A stretch of 20,541 nt of DNA from Neoconidiobolus thromboides FSU 785 (GCA_025603075.1 MU626550.1:1-20541), one strand, 5' to 3'. Positions 1 to 10,735 are shown, counted from the first letter of the stretch. Notes: generated by a model not told the origin, from the letters alone. Numbers and translations: made by a program.

Positions 1-798
1 CTCGACAATTTGATTCATGGTAATAATTGTTTGGTTTACTTCCTTCGACATATAATGGAGCGAACTTTCTAACAAAAGAAAGAAAACAGATCCTGACATA
101 CAAACAACATATACTATTAATATAGTATATATTCTAATTGCTGCTGAGTTCAAACTGGGAATCTTCTTATTTTCTATTACTGTTGAGTCTGATGCTGCCT
201 CGATTTGGACAAAAAATTTTATATTAGTTACATTCCTGGCTAATTTATAATAACAAAAGGATATTATTGATACTCCAAAAAAGAAGCTTAAAACTAAATA
301 ATGATAAGTGATAGAGCTGATCAATGAATCCATTACAGATAACATACACATCAAGTCAGAAGAAGCTGGTGTCATTAAGTTTTGGGTGGCACAGTAAAGT
401 AATAAAGCAATAAAAGATATAGCATTTATATGTAAAGGTAAAAAGATATATTTTGGTAGTTTGATTTTGATTATTTTATGTAACCTTTCAGCAGCTAAAA
501 ACACACTTAATTGAACTTCAAAGTAATATAAGATATTAACTAAAAAACCAAGGATCTGGCATCCTAAAGTAATATGAATTAGGCGCTGTCCAGTCACAAG
601 ATAATAAGAAAAATCTATCAACAATACTAATGGGGCAAAGTACTCTACTGAAGCCACTGCGACTATTAACTTTAAGTCCTTTGTCATTGGTTTAATTCGA
701 AAACAAAAGTAGATTAAAAACGTATTTAAAATTATGGTAACAAACATCAAAGATATAATGGAGTAATGGAAATAATTGTATGAACCCTGGTGTTCCAT
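1..798 (-). CDS. Seven-helix receptor-like membrane protein, copy A (3' end missing)
   Basis: Open from an ATG at 798 to the window edge: 266 codons without a stop, so the C-terminus is missing. Hydrophobic stretches near residues 14-33, 42-63, 76-103, 117-137, 158-184 and 221-244 give six visible membrane segments. Class A receptor-like features are an Asn in helix 1 (N25), a Cys at the outer start of helix 3 (C80) paired with a Cys in the second outer loop (C151), and Glu-Arg at the inner end of helix 3 (E104-R105). The helix 4 Trp and the helix 6 CWxP motif are not seen. From codon 7 onward it matches the copy at 19744-20541 almost base for base. It differs in residues 2-6 (EHQGS here) and at residues 195 (F), 204 (D) and 209 (E). 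Multi-pass membrane protein is secure; receptor is inference and the ligand is unknown. No intron is seen. Confidence 0.75.
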   Translation of the reverse strand, partial: MEHQGSYNYFHYSIISLMFVTIILNTFLIYFCFRIKPMTKDLKLIVAVASVEYFAPLVLLIDFSYYLVTGQRLIHITLGCQILGFLVNILYYFEVQLSVFLAAERLHKIIKIKLPKYIFLPLHINAISFIALLLYCATQNLMTPASSDLMCMLSVMDSLISSITYHYLVLSFFFGVSIISFCYYKLARNVTNIKFFVQIEAASDSTVIENKKIPSLNSAAIRIYTILIVYVVCMSGSVFFLLLESSLHYMSKEVNQTIITMNQIVE

Positions 799-1607
799 TT
801 TAAATATAACAAACTCGGTTTTAAAGAAAACGAATTATATAATAAAAAAGAATTTGTAGCTTAATGTGATTAAATAGTAAATAAGTCAAGTTTTTATAGG
901 AAACATACATGTTACTCCATTACTTGGAAACATATTCCAGACTTAAAGTTTAATCTTAAAACTAAAAAGGTAAATATTTGCAGTTACTAATTTACTTTAA
1001 TTATTTGATTTGAACGTGGGTAAAGCATTTTAACTTTGTATTTATGAATGTAAAAATACAAAAAATCCTTATAATTAAAAGCAGGGTATACAAAATGTAA
1101 ATGCCCACTTCTACATTTAATATAATTAATATTAGCTTGTAATTCCTTTATTTCTGTACAAATTGTCAAATAATAAAATAAGAAATTATGGTGTGCAACC
1201 AAGGTAAGACTAAAGGTAAAAAGAGAGGTAAAATTATTTAGACATTTTAGAAAATATTTAAGGGGCTTTAAACCCTATCATCAATATTTTAGCAAATTCA
1301 ATTCCAAGTTGGATGATTATGGGAGTGAATAATGAAACTCTAAACAAAAAGATTAGAAGTATTGTGCCTCGATAGGACAAGTATAATAGATACAGAAACA
1401 GTGTTTATTTGTATGTTACAATACAGTTTCATATCATAAATAAAGTCCAATTAAACTGCAATATAATTATTTTATCTCTAAGAACAAATTGTTTTATATA
1501 ATTTTTGCATTGCAATAATGTATTTTCTAACAATTTTTATGTACATGAAAGTATGATGGAGCATTTGGGTTGACCAAATAGAGTATTTTCAATCTACTCA
1601 GCTTCTT

Positions 1608-1768
1608 TATACACTAAGAGAGGGTCTCGGATAGTTACTCCTAAAAATTGACTTATTTAGTAAAGCATGGTGTATTTTTACTAAGCTAAGTGAATGCAAT
1701 GCTATTTCATATTTTACTAAACAAATCAATTTTTGGTAGTAACTACCCGAAACCTCTTCTAGTGTATA
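1608..1768. mobile_element. Hairpin MITE with ~57-nt terminal inverted repeats
   Basis: The left arm (1608-1664) and the reverse complement of the right arm (1713-1768) match along their full length with a handful of mismatches and small gaps. Both begin TATACACTA and finish TTTAGTAAA. A loop of about 48 nt separates them, so the unit could fold as one long hairpin. There is no coding capacity. The termini read as TA repeats next to CACTA, so the target duplication could be TA (mariner-like), while the CACTA ends recall CACTA elements. The three flanking bases do not match, which argues against CACTA. No second copy was seen here. Confidence 0.65.
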
Positions 1769-2018
1769 AGGAAAGGGTTTAACAGTGATGTAAAAAATTT
1801 AATGGTGATTCTCACAAAAATGAGCAAGATCTCAAATGTCATAATGCAGATTTTTAATTTCATTTATATTTAGAATTATTATCAAAAAGATTTAAATAAC
1901 AGTTTAAGTTTTTTTCATAAGATAGCTTGATAAAATGAAATACTATAAAATTAGGTAAATGAATTTAAGAAGGTAGCTTTTAAACTGGTTCTAATATTAG
2001 CATTTTAAGCTCATTATC

Positions 2019-2121
2019 ATATGGGGTGTTTCTAGCTTCATCACCTTTTCTATCTTTTAAGTGCTATTTGAGCAAAAAAGTTGGTAATAAAATTCTTAAA
2101 CCTAAAAATATATCCCCATAT
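2019..2121 (+). mobile_element. ~105-bp MITE copy
   Basis: A diverged but full-length copy of the element that recurs through this window. It begins ATATGGGG, carries the internal CTATTTGAGC block, and ends TATCCCCATAT. It is noncoding and lies in intergenic DNA. Confidence 0.75.
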
Positions 2122-2623
2122 TATGAATTGTTGATTTAATTCTTAGTTTTTACTTTTCTTAGTTTCAGAACATTTTGGTTTTTTTCTAGGGGATTGGTCC
2201 AGTGATACTCTACTCCCTCTTCCTAGCCAAGATTTCAGGATTATTCCTTAGTAAGGCCAAAATAGAAGAACAACACATTTACTTTCGTAAGACCTGCAGC
2301 CTGTATACTACCCGTTAGCTAAAAGCTTTATGTCATTAGTTGATCTTGGGATATTTGATTGAAGCTTATGATATTTTTTGAAATAAATTCACTAATTGCG
2401 CCTTTGGTGCAAGTATGTTTAAAAAAACTATTCTAGGCTCTTAAATGTGATTTATCAAACTCTATCGTGTTATTACTCCAAACACTTTTATAACAAAGTT
2501 GAATTACATTGAAGATGTGCTAAACGTTATTAATGAAAGTTTTATTGCTACAATAATATTTCATGGTTAAATATGTTTCAACAATAAACAACAAACAATA
2601 AGAGCTTACTATTAAAATTGCAT

Positions 2624-2716
2624 ATATGAAGATATCTTTTTTGTTTAAAATTTTGCTACCACTTCACTTAATGCTTAAAAAGTGGAAAAAACAATGAAAC
2701 GAAACATCCCTAATAT
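2624..2716 (-). mobile_element. Degraded MITE copy, reverse orientation
   Basis: Read on the minus strand it follows the element order: an ATAT end, a GTTTCATTG block, a CCACTTTTTAAGC block, and a poly-A region before the other ATAT end. Many substitutions and deletions suggest an old insertion. Confidence 0.45.
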
Positions 2717-3127
2717 ACTCTTTCATTATTTTTTCATTTCAATTTTATTGCTATGTAATAGAATCATGATATTGATATGCGAGCTAATGTCGTTAAACCA
2801 ATATTAATAATTCTATGGTTGATTTTTGTAAATATCTACATAGTTATGAATTTTATTGATTTGCAAATAGTCAATAAATAATCTGCAGTTAAAAAGATGT
2901 CTTATGTTTTTTTGTATAATCAATTGAGTAATAACCTTTTTGTTAGTTTCATTAAAATAAATAAATATCAAAGATTGAAAGCATATGCTTGCATAAAAGC
3001 TTTATATTGTATATTCCTATAGTATTTAATTCCTATAATAAATTTCAAGATAATAATGACAAGAATTCCATCTAAATCTTTTGATTGCTACATTTTCAAG
3101 ATAGAGTAACTAAAAAGAGATACTAGA

Positions 3128-3408
3128 AAATATAGAGATGTTTTTTTGCTAATTATCCTTTTTTACTTTTTCTTAAAATTTGGTAATTAATTAACGAGTA
3201 CACTGTTTAAGCTTGGATGTTGTGCTAACTAACTGTTCATTTCAAAACAAAATAAAAGCAATAAGTAAATTAGTATGATATAGTAAGTAGGGATTATAGA
3301 ATTTATCATCTATTAGCACAAATTCAAACTTAAATAGCTGTATTAGTTGATTTTTAAATTTTAAAAAATAGCAAAAAAGGATAATGGGTAAAAAACGCTT
3401 ATATTATG
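3128..3408. repeat. Imperfect inverted repeat, possible old element
   Basis: The segment near 3131-3183 and the reverse complement of the segment near 3350-3405 share an ATTATCCTTTTTT core and a TTAAAATTT block over about 55 nt. The arms also resemble the ends of the ~105-bp MITE. This could be an old larger relative or chance in AT-rich DNA. Confidence 0.35.
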
Positions 3409-3940
3409 GATTCAGTATTTTAAATAGAAAACAAAGCTTGACTTAATTTAGATGTGACATAGCCCGAACTGGCTAATTCCATTTCAATCTAGTATTGCCA
3501 ACAAGCGTTGTACTAACTTTCTAGGTTACCAACTGTCATCCACAACAATAGGCAGTATGTTTAGTTCCTGTCGAGTTTAGTGGAGGCTTAACCAAACTTG
3601 ATTATGAATATATCAGTATGCAAGAATTAATAAGAACATGCCAAATTAAATGTGAACATCTTTTGTCCTATTATTATTCTGTTTATTTATTGTACATAAA
3701 ACTTAAAATTAATAACTAAGCACAAAAACAAATAATACACCCCCATAGTTTAGCTAATGAGTATACTTTTTACTATTAAATTAACATGTATTTGCGCAAC
3801 TTTGGTAAACATTGATCGTTTTTTTAGAGTTAATGGTATTGTGACAGACTAAAAAGAGTCAACTGTGACAAAATATAAAGTACAAAAAATATTATAAATA
3901 CTAATCAAATATTATAAATAAAATCAAGTGACAAAAAATC

Positions 3941-4440
3941 ATAAAATTACTAGCCTTGGATCTTTACTCTCTTTCATCGGTGATGTTTTAACCGTTACTT
4001 TACTAGTAGATGATTTCATTATCTTGTTAGAAGATATCAATAATATGAATGTTACAAATACACAGTAGTTCTTAATTAGAAAAAATAATCCAAGATCAAC
4101 TGTGAGGTGGTATAAAAAATTGATTAGTTAGCCCCAAATCCTTTGAGAATCTTTAAAAAAAGCTAATGTTAGTAAAAAAGGGAAAGATACTTCTTATATT
4201 AGTAAAAAAGCTAATTTGAAAGGGACGTACTCAAACTGATCTTAATATTGGTTTTGTAAGTTTAATAGGTCAATTATATGTTATCGATTTTAATTCCTTT
4301 TTTTAGATTTTCGAAAGAGATTTGCCACAGCCTTATTGTATTGCTACTCCTGATACCATTAGTATAGCTTTAGACTTTAATCCAACTAAGTTAAATTGCT
4401 ATTGATCAAAACGATATTATTTTAAGGACCTACGATGGTT
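3941..4440 (+). pseudogene. Decayed copy of the I78-like secreted protein gene
   Basis: This aligns with the intact gene at 5599-6100 along its length. Position 3941 has ATA where the intact copy starts ATG, followed by a shared ATCTTTACTCTCTTT stretch in the signal-peptide region. Near the intron the intact KKLIKK reads KKLI-stop-K. The intron is kept at the same site (GTAAG at 4256, TTTTTTTAG ending at 4306). The second exon from 4307 still reads like the family (ERDLPQPY, then ALDFNPTKLN). A stop at 4403-4405 results from a one-base shift; the next frame resumes family-like residues (DQNDII). It has lost its start, has an in-frame stop and a frameshift, so I call it dead. The origin is a duplication about 1.7 kb from its sister in the same orientation. 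Confidence 0.8.
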
Positions 4441-4540
4441 GAATAAGTTATAGTAGTATTATTTATTTATTTCAATAAACTATCATGGTTTCATACTATT
4501 TAATCTAGTAGATCGCAACTTCTAATTTAATCATTTCACT

Positions 4541-4646
4541 ATATGGGAGTGTTTTTTTTGACTTCATTATTTTTTCCATTTTTAAGCGCTATTTAAGCGG
4601 AAAAATTGCTAGTAAAATTCTTAAATACAAAAATACATCCCCATAT
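4541..4646 (+). mobile_element. ~105-bp MITE copy, well preserved
   Basis: One of the cleanest copies. The left end is ATATGGGAGTGTTTTTTTTG, the internal block is TTTAAGCGCTATTTAAGCGG (a near-direct TTTAAGCG repeat), and the right end is CATCCCCATAT. The ends are inverted repeats of about 20 nt rich in T/A. A TA target duplication is compatible with both edges. Confidence 0.85.
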
Positions 4647-5125
4647 ACTTTTATAAACACATTTGGTATTAGAATCATACTCACAAGACTAAAAATGATA
4701 TGCTTGAGGATTTGATGGCATATTTACTACTATTTTAAGCATAAGAAAAAGAAAAATAAGTGAAGATAATATTACTTTACAGCTTGACAATGTTTGATTA
4801 AATTACTTTATTTTTTAAAGGTACAATAACTAGTTTCAAACACCATTAAACCTTTGTATTTAACGTTACTTTAAGTAAACAGATGGTGACTAATTGATAA
4901 TGATTTATACCTTGAGCTAATCAGCTCACCTCTTGGTTTAATGTAGATGGTGGAGGTTTTAATATCTACCTATGGCCTCTAATAATCAGTTGTAACAACT
5001 AGCAACCACCTTAGCTTCAACTACTCCTAAGTCTGAAGGCTTATACATCTCAATAAAGCACATATTGATTTTTATATAAATAAACAATATAATACAGATA
5101 AACAGCGATTTTTCCTTAAAATGAC

Positions 5126-5206
5126 TATGTGGGGCTATTTTTTCCATTTCTTAAGTACTATTGAGCGGAAAAAATGTTAGTAAATTTTTTAAATAAAAAC
5201 AGATAT
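5126..5206 (+). mobile_element. Partial MITE copy
   Basis: It carries the CCATTTCTTAAGTACTATT and GAGCGGAAAAA blocks of the element. It lacks the GTTTCATTA part of the left arm, and its right end is decayed (AACAGATATAG). Confidence 0.6.
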
Positions 5207-5555
5207 AGCAATGTCTTAATTATATGCTTAAGTCGGAATTTGGCGATTTTTTCTCAAAAACCTAAAATTTAATGAACCTTGCATTTATACAAAAAAAGTC
5301 AATTCCATAGCACGAATAGGGTAAGTATCGTTTGTTAAAATCCTGCATATTGGTATTACCAAAGTTTTAAAAGCCCCAAAATAAAATAAAGCAAAAAAGA
5401 TATTAATAAATATTTGAAATTCTGAGCTAGTATAAGGATGTAAAGCCATCGGCTCGATTATAGCAACTTTTCGATAATTGTTAGTAGTTAGATAAAAGGC
5501 TTGGATTATCATACTAACTTATAAGCTCAAACCTTCATTTTAAAGATTTTAAAAA

Positions 5556-5565
5556 TATATAAAAA
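5556..5565 (+). promoter_or_regulatory. Probable TATA box for the I78-like gene
   Basis: TATATAAAAA lies 34-43 bases before the ATG at 5599. The spacing suits a TATA element with a very short 5' leader. Confidence 0.4.
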
Positions 5566-5598
5566 CCGAGGAAAAAGATATCAAAGACTAAAAAAATT

Positions 5599-6100
5599 AT
5601 GAAATTTATTAACATTGCATCTTTACTCTCTTTTGGTACCATTGTATTTAGTACTACTTTACCATCAGGGTCGATTGCTCATCCTATTAATCAAAGTGCA
5701 GATATTTTCCCTTCTGACAATTCAAACAATAACAATCAGCTAGACAATGGTATCTTCAATAACAGCAATGAAATACAACATCATGATATTGATCCTGACT
5801 TCAACAAATATCCCAATAAACCACCACAAAGTAATAAGAAAGTTGGTACGAAGTATTATATTGGTAAAAAATTAATCAAGAAGAGTAGTTATCCATTATA
5901 TAGTGGCTATGATACCGTAAGTTTATTAAATTGAATATTTAATCTTAATTGTTTGTTCTTAGGTTAAGGAAATTGATTTGCCAAAACCTTATCGTATTAT
6001 TACCCCGTATACACTTGGTGTTACTTTGGATTATAACCCTGATCGACTCAATCTTGTAGTTGATAAGAATTATATTATTAAAGAAGCATACTATGTTTAA
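5599..6100 (+). CDS. Small secreted protein with I78-like protease-inhibitor domain
   Basis: Two exons, 5599-5916 and 5963-6100, flank a 46-nt GTAAG...TTCTTAG intron. The product has 151 residues. An N-terminal signal peptide (hydrophobic residues ~4-20) is followed by a low-complexity Asn/Ser/Asp/His-rich linker (~30-80) and a C-terminal domain (~83-151). The end of that domain matches the I78 / potato-inhibitor-like pattern: RIITP, then VTLDYNPDRLNL, then VVDKNYII. Family members are small serine-protease inhibitors, secreted by fungi or periplasmic in bacteria. Bacterial members often end Cys-Gly; this protein has no cysteine and ends AYYV, so fold stability and activity are uncertain. The ATG follows a TATA box and leads straight into the signal peptide. 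An AATAAA sits at 6112-6117, just after the stop. A decayed duplicate lies at 3941-4440. Inhibitory function is inferred from family resemblance only. Confidence 0.75.
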
Positions 6101-6493
6101 ATAGACTTTATAATAAATTATGCTTATTATTAAGCTATTTTTAAAATTCAAAATTTAATCTTTAAATCAATTATTTTAATTTGACCTGGAGATTATAACT
6201 GGGAAGTAATGTTACTATTTCAATCAATTTCAATTAGTTTACATTTAAAAGAACTTGTATTAACTGTAAATTAGTTTTATTTATATTATTAAGTTATTAA
6301 ATTTTTAATCTATTTCAACTATTTCAACTATTTCAAATGGTCTAATTTTTTATAGAGTTTTGATTAAATAGATAGTTTTAAACGAATGATCCATCAATTT
6401 AATCAAATAAAAAGACTAATGATCGATTATGAGATCGAAAAACCAATGTAAGAAATATCAAATTAAATAAAGCCGTACACTCATTTTTATTTT
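6101..6493. other. Convergent intergenic region
   Basis: About 390 bp lie between the stop of the I78-like gene (plus) and the stop of RAD26 (minus). It is AT-rich with an AATAAA at 6112-6117 for the left gene and a minus-strand AATAAA at 6486-6491 for RAD26. TTTCAACTA repeats near 6313 are the only other structure seen. Confidence 0.5.
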
Positions 6494-9400
6494 TTACTTT
6501 TTATCTTTAGTACCATTCTTATTCACCCTTATACTGTCCTTTAATTTAGATCCATTACTGCTTCCTTTATTATTAGCTATTAAAAAATTGCTGATTGTAT
6601 TTGGTTTACTAATACTATTCATAGCCTCAGGTCTATACTGTGAAGATATATTATTTGGTTTTCTCGGAAGGATTTCACCTAATTTAGGTGTATTTGAAGA
6701 TAGTTTTTGTGGCTGGAATTCACTTATTTGGATTGTATTTAATGTTGCTCTTTGGGGACGAATTTCGCCCAGCTTAGCCGTGTTTGATGCAGAGTTCCTC
6801 GGTAGTATCTCCCCCATTTTTAAAGTATTTGATACTGGTCTCCGTGCGCGAATCTCACCCAAATTAAATGGATTGAATCCTCCTCTTTGTGATCGAATTT
6901 CACCTACTTTAAACGTATTTGGTACTGCTTTTTTAGAAAGGCCCATACCACTTTGACCATTGAAAAACCTTTCATGTTTTCTACTTAACTTATTATTAGG
7001 TAAAACAACGCCAAGTTTAGATAATAACCGGACATCCTTACTCGACGATTTTATTGTCTGAGCTGGATTTATTTTAAGTGAGTTAGATGGAGCTACAATC
7101 CTTTTTTCAATCGTATTATTTATTTGATTATTGGGTTTTTGATTTTCATATTTATTATTATTTGATTTACTATCCCCATCCCCTTTAGTAAGAATAGAGT
7201 TGAACAGTTTATCAATCTTAACCGCCTTATTCTCAGAAAAAACTGCTTCTTTCGGCATATTGCTTCCATCAGAAACCCCACTAGGCAATTGCATCTTTTG
7301 TAAATTAATCGCCAAATTGGAAGTTCTTTGAAGATGTTTAAAATTACGTGAAACTGCATTTAATACAATATTACGCACATCATTACTTTCCACTTTAGTA
7401 TTTTTTTTATACTGCTGATTGTAAGTTGCTGTTTGTGAAATTCCAATTAAATCATAAAGTTGAGCTTTCATTGAGTCATTTTTGGGCTCTGTTTTAACTT
7501 CTGTTTCTTTATTTTCTTCTTTAACTATTGAAAACCTATTTATTTTTAGTTACTATTTTTAATGGTCAGTAAATAAATTACATCTCTCCCATATTCTGAT
7601 TTGGTTCATTGTCCTGGCTTTCATCACTATTATCCTGACTCATGTTTCCATTATCCAAACTCTCATCATTATTGTTTCCCCCACTAGTCACGCTACCTCC
7701 ATTACTATCACCCTTCTTAGGCAATACGCTTTCACGGGGTGGGTAAGCAAACAATTCTTTTGTGTGATTCTAAAACAATAGCTTTAATAGCTATAAACTG
7801 AAATTTCGAAAAGTTCCTTACTTTAAAAAATAATTTCTGCTGTGGATCGTTTAAAATCCTATCTGCCAGTATTTGTTTATATAACTGTAAGTGATGCACT
7901 CTCTGCTCAATAGTACCCTCTGCAATAAAACGATATATTTTAACTTCTCTCATTTGCCCTAATCGCCACGCTCTTGAAAGCGCTTGAAGATCAGCGGATG
8001 GATTCTAGATTATGCCTGTAAATATTTAATAGTCTACTACGCTTTAATTTAATTACCCAATCAGGATCAAAGATAACTACTCGATCAGCGCCAGTTAAAT
8101 TTAAGCCTTGGCCTCCAGTACGAGTAGTTAAAATAAAAGCAAAGATGCTTGTGTTTGAATTGAATTCATCCACAAGGCTAAGTCTTTTAGAAACAGTAGT
8201 TGTACCATTCATATATAAATAATTTGTATCTAATTGATGATTATTAACACTTATGATACTAGTATATGATATGAATTTACTCTTAAAAAATTCCATCTTC
8301 CTGAGAATATCCTGCATTTGTATTGTTTGGCAAAATATTAATACACGGTGGTTATGCTGCTTCCATAACCTTAAAAACCCATCCAACACCAATGTTTTTC
8401 CCGACTTTTTATAATGGCCATAATGATTCACCTTTGAGTTTATTTATTTTATTTTATTTTTGCTAAAATCAATAAAGCTTACATTTCTTTGATCTTTATA
8501 ATATTGTAGATCAGGATGATTGCTTATCTTTCTTAATGTTGACATACCCACCATATGATTCTTCTTGTCACTTAAAATACTATTACATTCCTCTGAGTTT
8601 AAGTACCTTACATATGCCTTATATTGTTTATAATGTAGTTTACATAAAAGTACCTATAACATATTAGTTTATGATATTTTGAAAAGTAATTTTCTTACAA
8701 TTTCTTCTTTCTTTGGAAGCTCTTTATTTACTTCTAATTTTAATCTTCTCAATAAATGTTTTTTTATCATTTCTCGAAGACCTTTTGCAGTTTCTATAGC
8801 CACTTGACGTCCAAAAATATCATCTCCTTTGACAGAGGTCAGTTCAATTGATCTAGCAATCCGATTATCAAATTCTTCTAAAGTCTAAAAATAAGCTATC
8901 AAATTATATGTATACTGTTTTTTTTACCCCTAACAAACCTGGAAGTACAAAATCAAAAATGGACCATAATTCTCTAAGTTTATTTTGAATGGGGGTTCCT
9001 GATAATATGTATCGATGTTCAGTCTAAAATAAATGTTACTTATATATTTCTATTTCTTATTCATCTATCTTTACATTAAACACTTTACAGGCCTTACTGG
9101 TCTGAGTATCCGGATTTGAAATCTTATGTCCCTCATCTAGGAATAGACAGCCCCATGCCAAATTTGAAAATTTAGGACCATAAGATAACGCGCCTTCATA
9201 TGAAGTAATAAATATAGTACCTGGTTTGAAATGATCTTTAATAGTATGTAATAAATTATCCGATCTTATTGTTGATTTAAATCTGCGTCTGTTTCCTAAC
9301 TTAAATGATTTTAATTTCTTTATTGGGACCTTTAATGCATTTAAGTTGATCACTCTTAATGGTGGCCACCATCGGTGAATTTCTTGTACCCATTGACTTG

Positions 9401-10735
9401 TTATTGTTGCTGGGCAGATGATTAAAGAAGGTCTATTCAGTTTTTTCGAGTAATATAAAGAAGCTAGAAAGGTAATACTTTGGATTGTTTTTCCCAACCC
9501 CTAATTTATATTGTTAACATTACCTTTTAATGATTTTTAATTCAGGTATTACCATTTCGTCTGCTAAAACACCCCCTTGATTTAGCTTAAATAGCTCCCA
9601 CAACCATCTGACACCTTAAAATAATTAAATCAAATTTACTTATCTAACTTGTGATGATTTAGTAAATACCTTTTTTCTGATAATTTAATAAATCCTTAAC
9701 GATTTCTCCAGGAATTTTTAAGCCCCCATTCAATGTTCTATCTTCATAATTAGGATGTGGGGCATACTCTTCCTCAACCTACCAATTTAGTAAAAGAAAA
9801 TAAAAGTTATTTATGAATTACTTCAATACTTTCACCACGATGCTTTTGTCTCAATTCAATCCATTGTTGTACCCGGGCCTAATAATTAATACTTGAATCT
9901 AGATAATAGTATATATCTTACCTTATAATCTCTCTCTTCAAAATCATCTTTAACACTTAAATGATTCCTTATTTTGTTATCGTTATCAGTCTCATTTTCA
10001 TTTTCTAAATCACTAAAATCATCATCTGAGTCTAATTCTAAATCTTCCTCTATATCTTCAAAACTTTCTTCGCTGAAATAATCCTGCTTTTTGCTCCTCC
10101 TTTTTTTAGTTCCAACTTCATCTTCCGGGATATACTCAGAGCCTTCCGACTCGTAAACCTCAGAGGAACATTCAGAATCATAAAATTTATATCCCAACTC
10201 TTTCCTAATCACATCTATATCTTCTTCTTTTTTTAAACTACTAGTATTTACTTGATCCTCAGGTATCTCATCTTCAACAATACTTTCCACTTGCGGCAAT
10301 TCACTTAATTTAACTTCTTCAACTTCTTTTTTTATATTAGTTAATATACCTTCTTGAGGCTCTTCTTTTACTAATTTGATTTAATATCCATTTTAAGTCA
10401 ACAATTATTCAAATTACCAATAACAATTTCTTCCGCATTCTCTTCACTAATAAAAAACTGATAAAACTCCAAAATAAGTCAAAATTAACAAAATAAATTA
10501 CCTTTTTTTCTTTTTATTCATATTCTTTTTCAACTGCTTTAAATTTTTTGCCTTTATTTCTTCTTCTATCTAGTTTAATCTAGATTAATTTTTGTGGCTT
10601 TATTAAATCCACCAATCTCCTTACCTCCTTATTAACATCTAATGCCAAACTGTGCTGTGATACCACTTTAAAGCCTAAGCTTTCTGATAGTTGTTGTAAC
10701 TCATCCTCTTTGGGTTCTTGTTTGATATGCTCCAT
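6494..10735 (-). CDS. RAD26: RAD26/CSB (ERCC6)-type SNF2 ATPase, 15 exons
   Basis: DNA translocase that acts on stalled RNA polymerase II to start transcription-coupled repair. Exons by splice sites and frame: 10735-10625, 10569-10502, 10446-10418, 10370-9922, 9878-9822, 9778-9670, 9614-9553, 9500-9075, 9023-8928, 8884-8699, 8653-8483, 8431-8057, 8004-7822, 7769-7582 and 7535-6494. They sum to 1183 codons plus stop; introns are 43-55 nt. An N-terminal region (~16-36, [17 protein letters not shown]) resembles the family's autoinhibitory leucine-latch segment, followed by an acidic Ser/Glu/Asp linker. SNF2 motifs: DEM-GLGKT across an exon junction (Walker A, GLGKT 296-300), DEGH (417-420), SGTPIQN (445-451), [14 protein letters not shown] (~691-704), [11 protein letters not shown] (720-730, Arg residues kept). 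The CSB-typical [19 protein letters not shown] follows. The long tail carries six 15-residue repeats. Yeast Rad26 is about 1085 residues. ATP-binding and arginine motifs look intact. Confidence 0.93.
6650..6919 (-). repeat. RAD26: Six 45-nt tandem repeats in the RAD26 tail
   Basis: Six consecutive 15-codon units (protein residues ~1043-1132) with consensus NTxKLGEIxPRxxxx. Units begin [55 protein letters not shown] and [11 protein letters not shown]. The period is exactly 15 with no indel. The first, fourth and last positions of the core vary while the GEI centre is kept in five of six. Confidence 0.9.

Larger units (their letters stand above)
799..3940. other. Gene-poor stretch with small repeats and ORF relics
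   Basis: No intact gene is seen. It contains one long hairpin element (1608-1768), two MITE copies (2019-2121 and 2624-2716) and a weak inverted repeat (3128-3408), listed separately. Two less AT-rich patches may be gene relics. Around 2155-2340 there are short open frames and a TTTTTCTAG acceptor-like site. Around 3500-3719 a TACTAAC followed by TTTCTAG resembles an intron end, and a 51-codon open frame with a stop runs from 3564 to 3719. I cannot assign either relic to a family. Confidence 0.6.
4441..5598. other. Intergenic stretch with one full and one partial MITE
   Basis: It holds a full MITE (4541-4646), a partial one (5126-5206) and the promoter of the gene at 5599. A 75-codon open frame at 5285-5512 on the minus strand has a hydrophobic middle, but nothing else supports it as a gene. 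Nothing else is recognised. Confidence 0.6.

Noticed and set aside
987-1202. 71-codon minus-strand frame
   Set aside because: Composition looks like random AT-rich translation (Tyr/Lys/Ile/Asn); no motif.
5285-5512. 75-codon minus-strand frame with a hydrophobic middle
   Set aside because: No recognised family, no signal peptide, promoter or splice support; AT-rich DNA readily gives hydrophobic frames of this size.
5945-6151. 68-codon minus-strand frame
   Set aside because: Antisense of the second exon of the I78-like gene.
6588-6956. 122-codon plus-strand frame with a signal-like start and repeated RISP motifs
   Set aside because: It is the antisense of the RAD26 15-residue repeat; the repetition is inherited from the sense strand, which has full gene support.
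7120-7359. 79-codon minus-strand frame
   Set aside because: Overlaps RAD26 exon 15 in another frame; no independent support.
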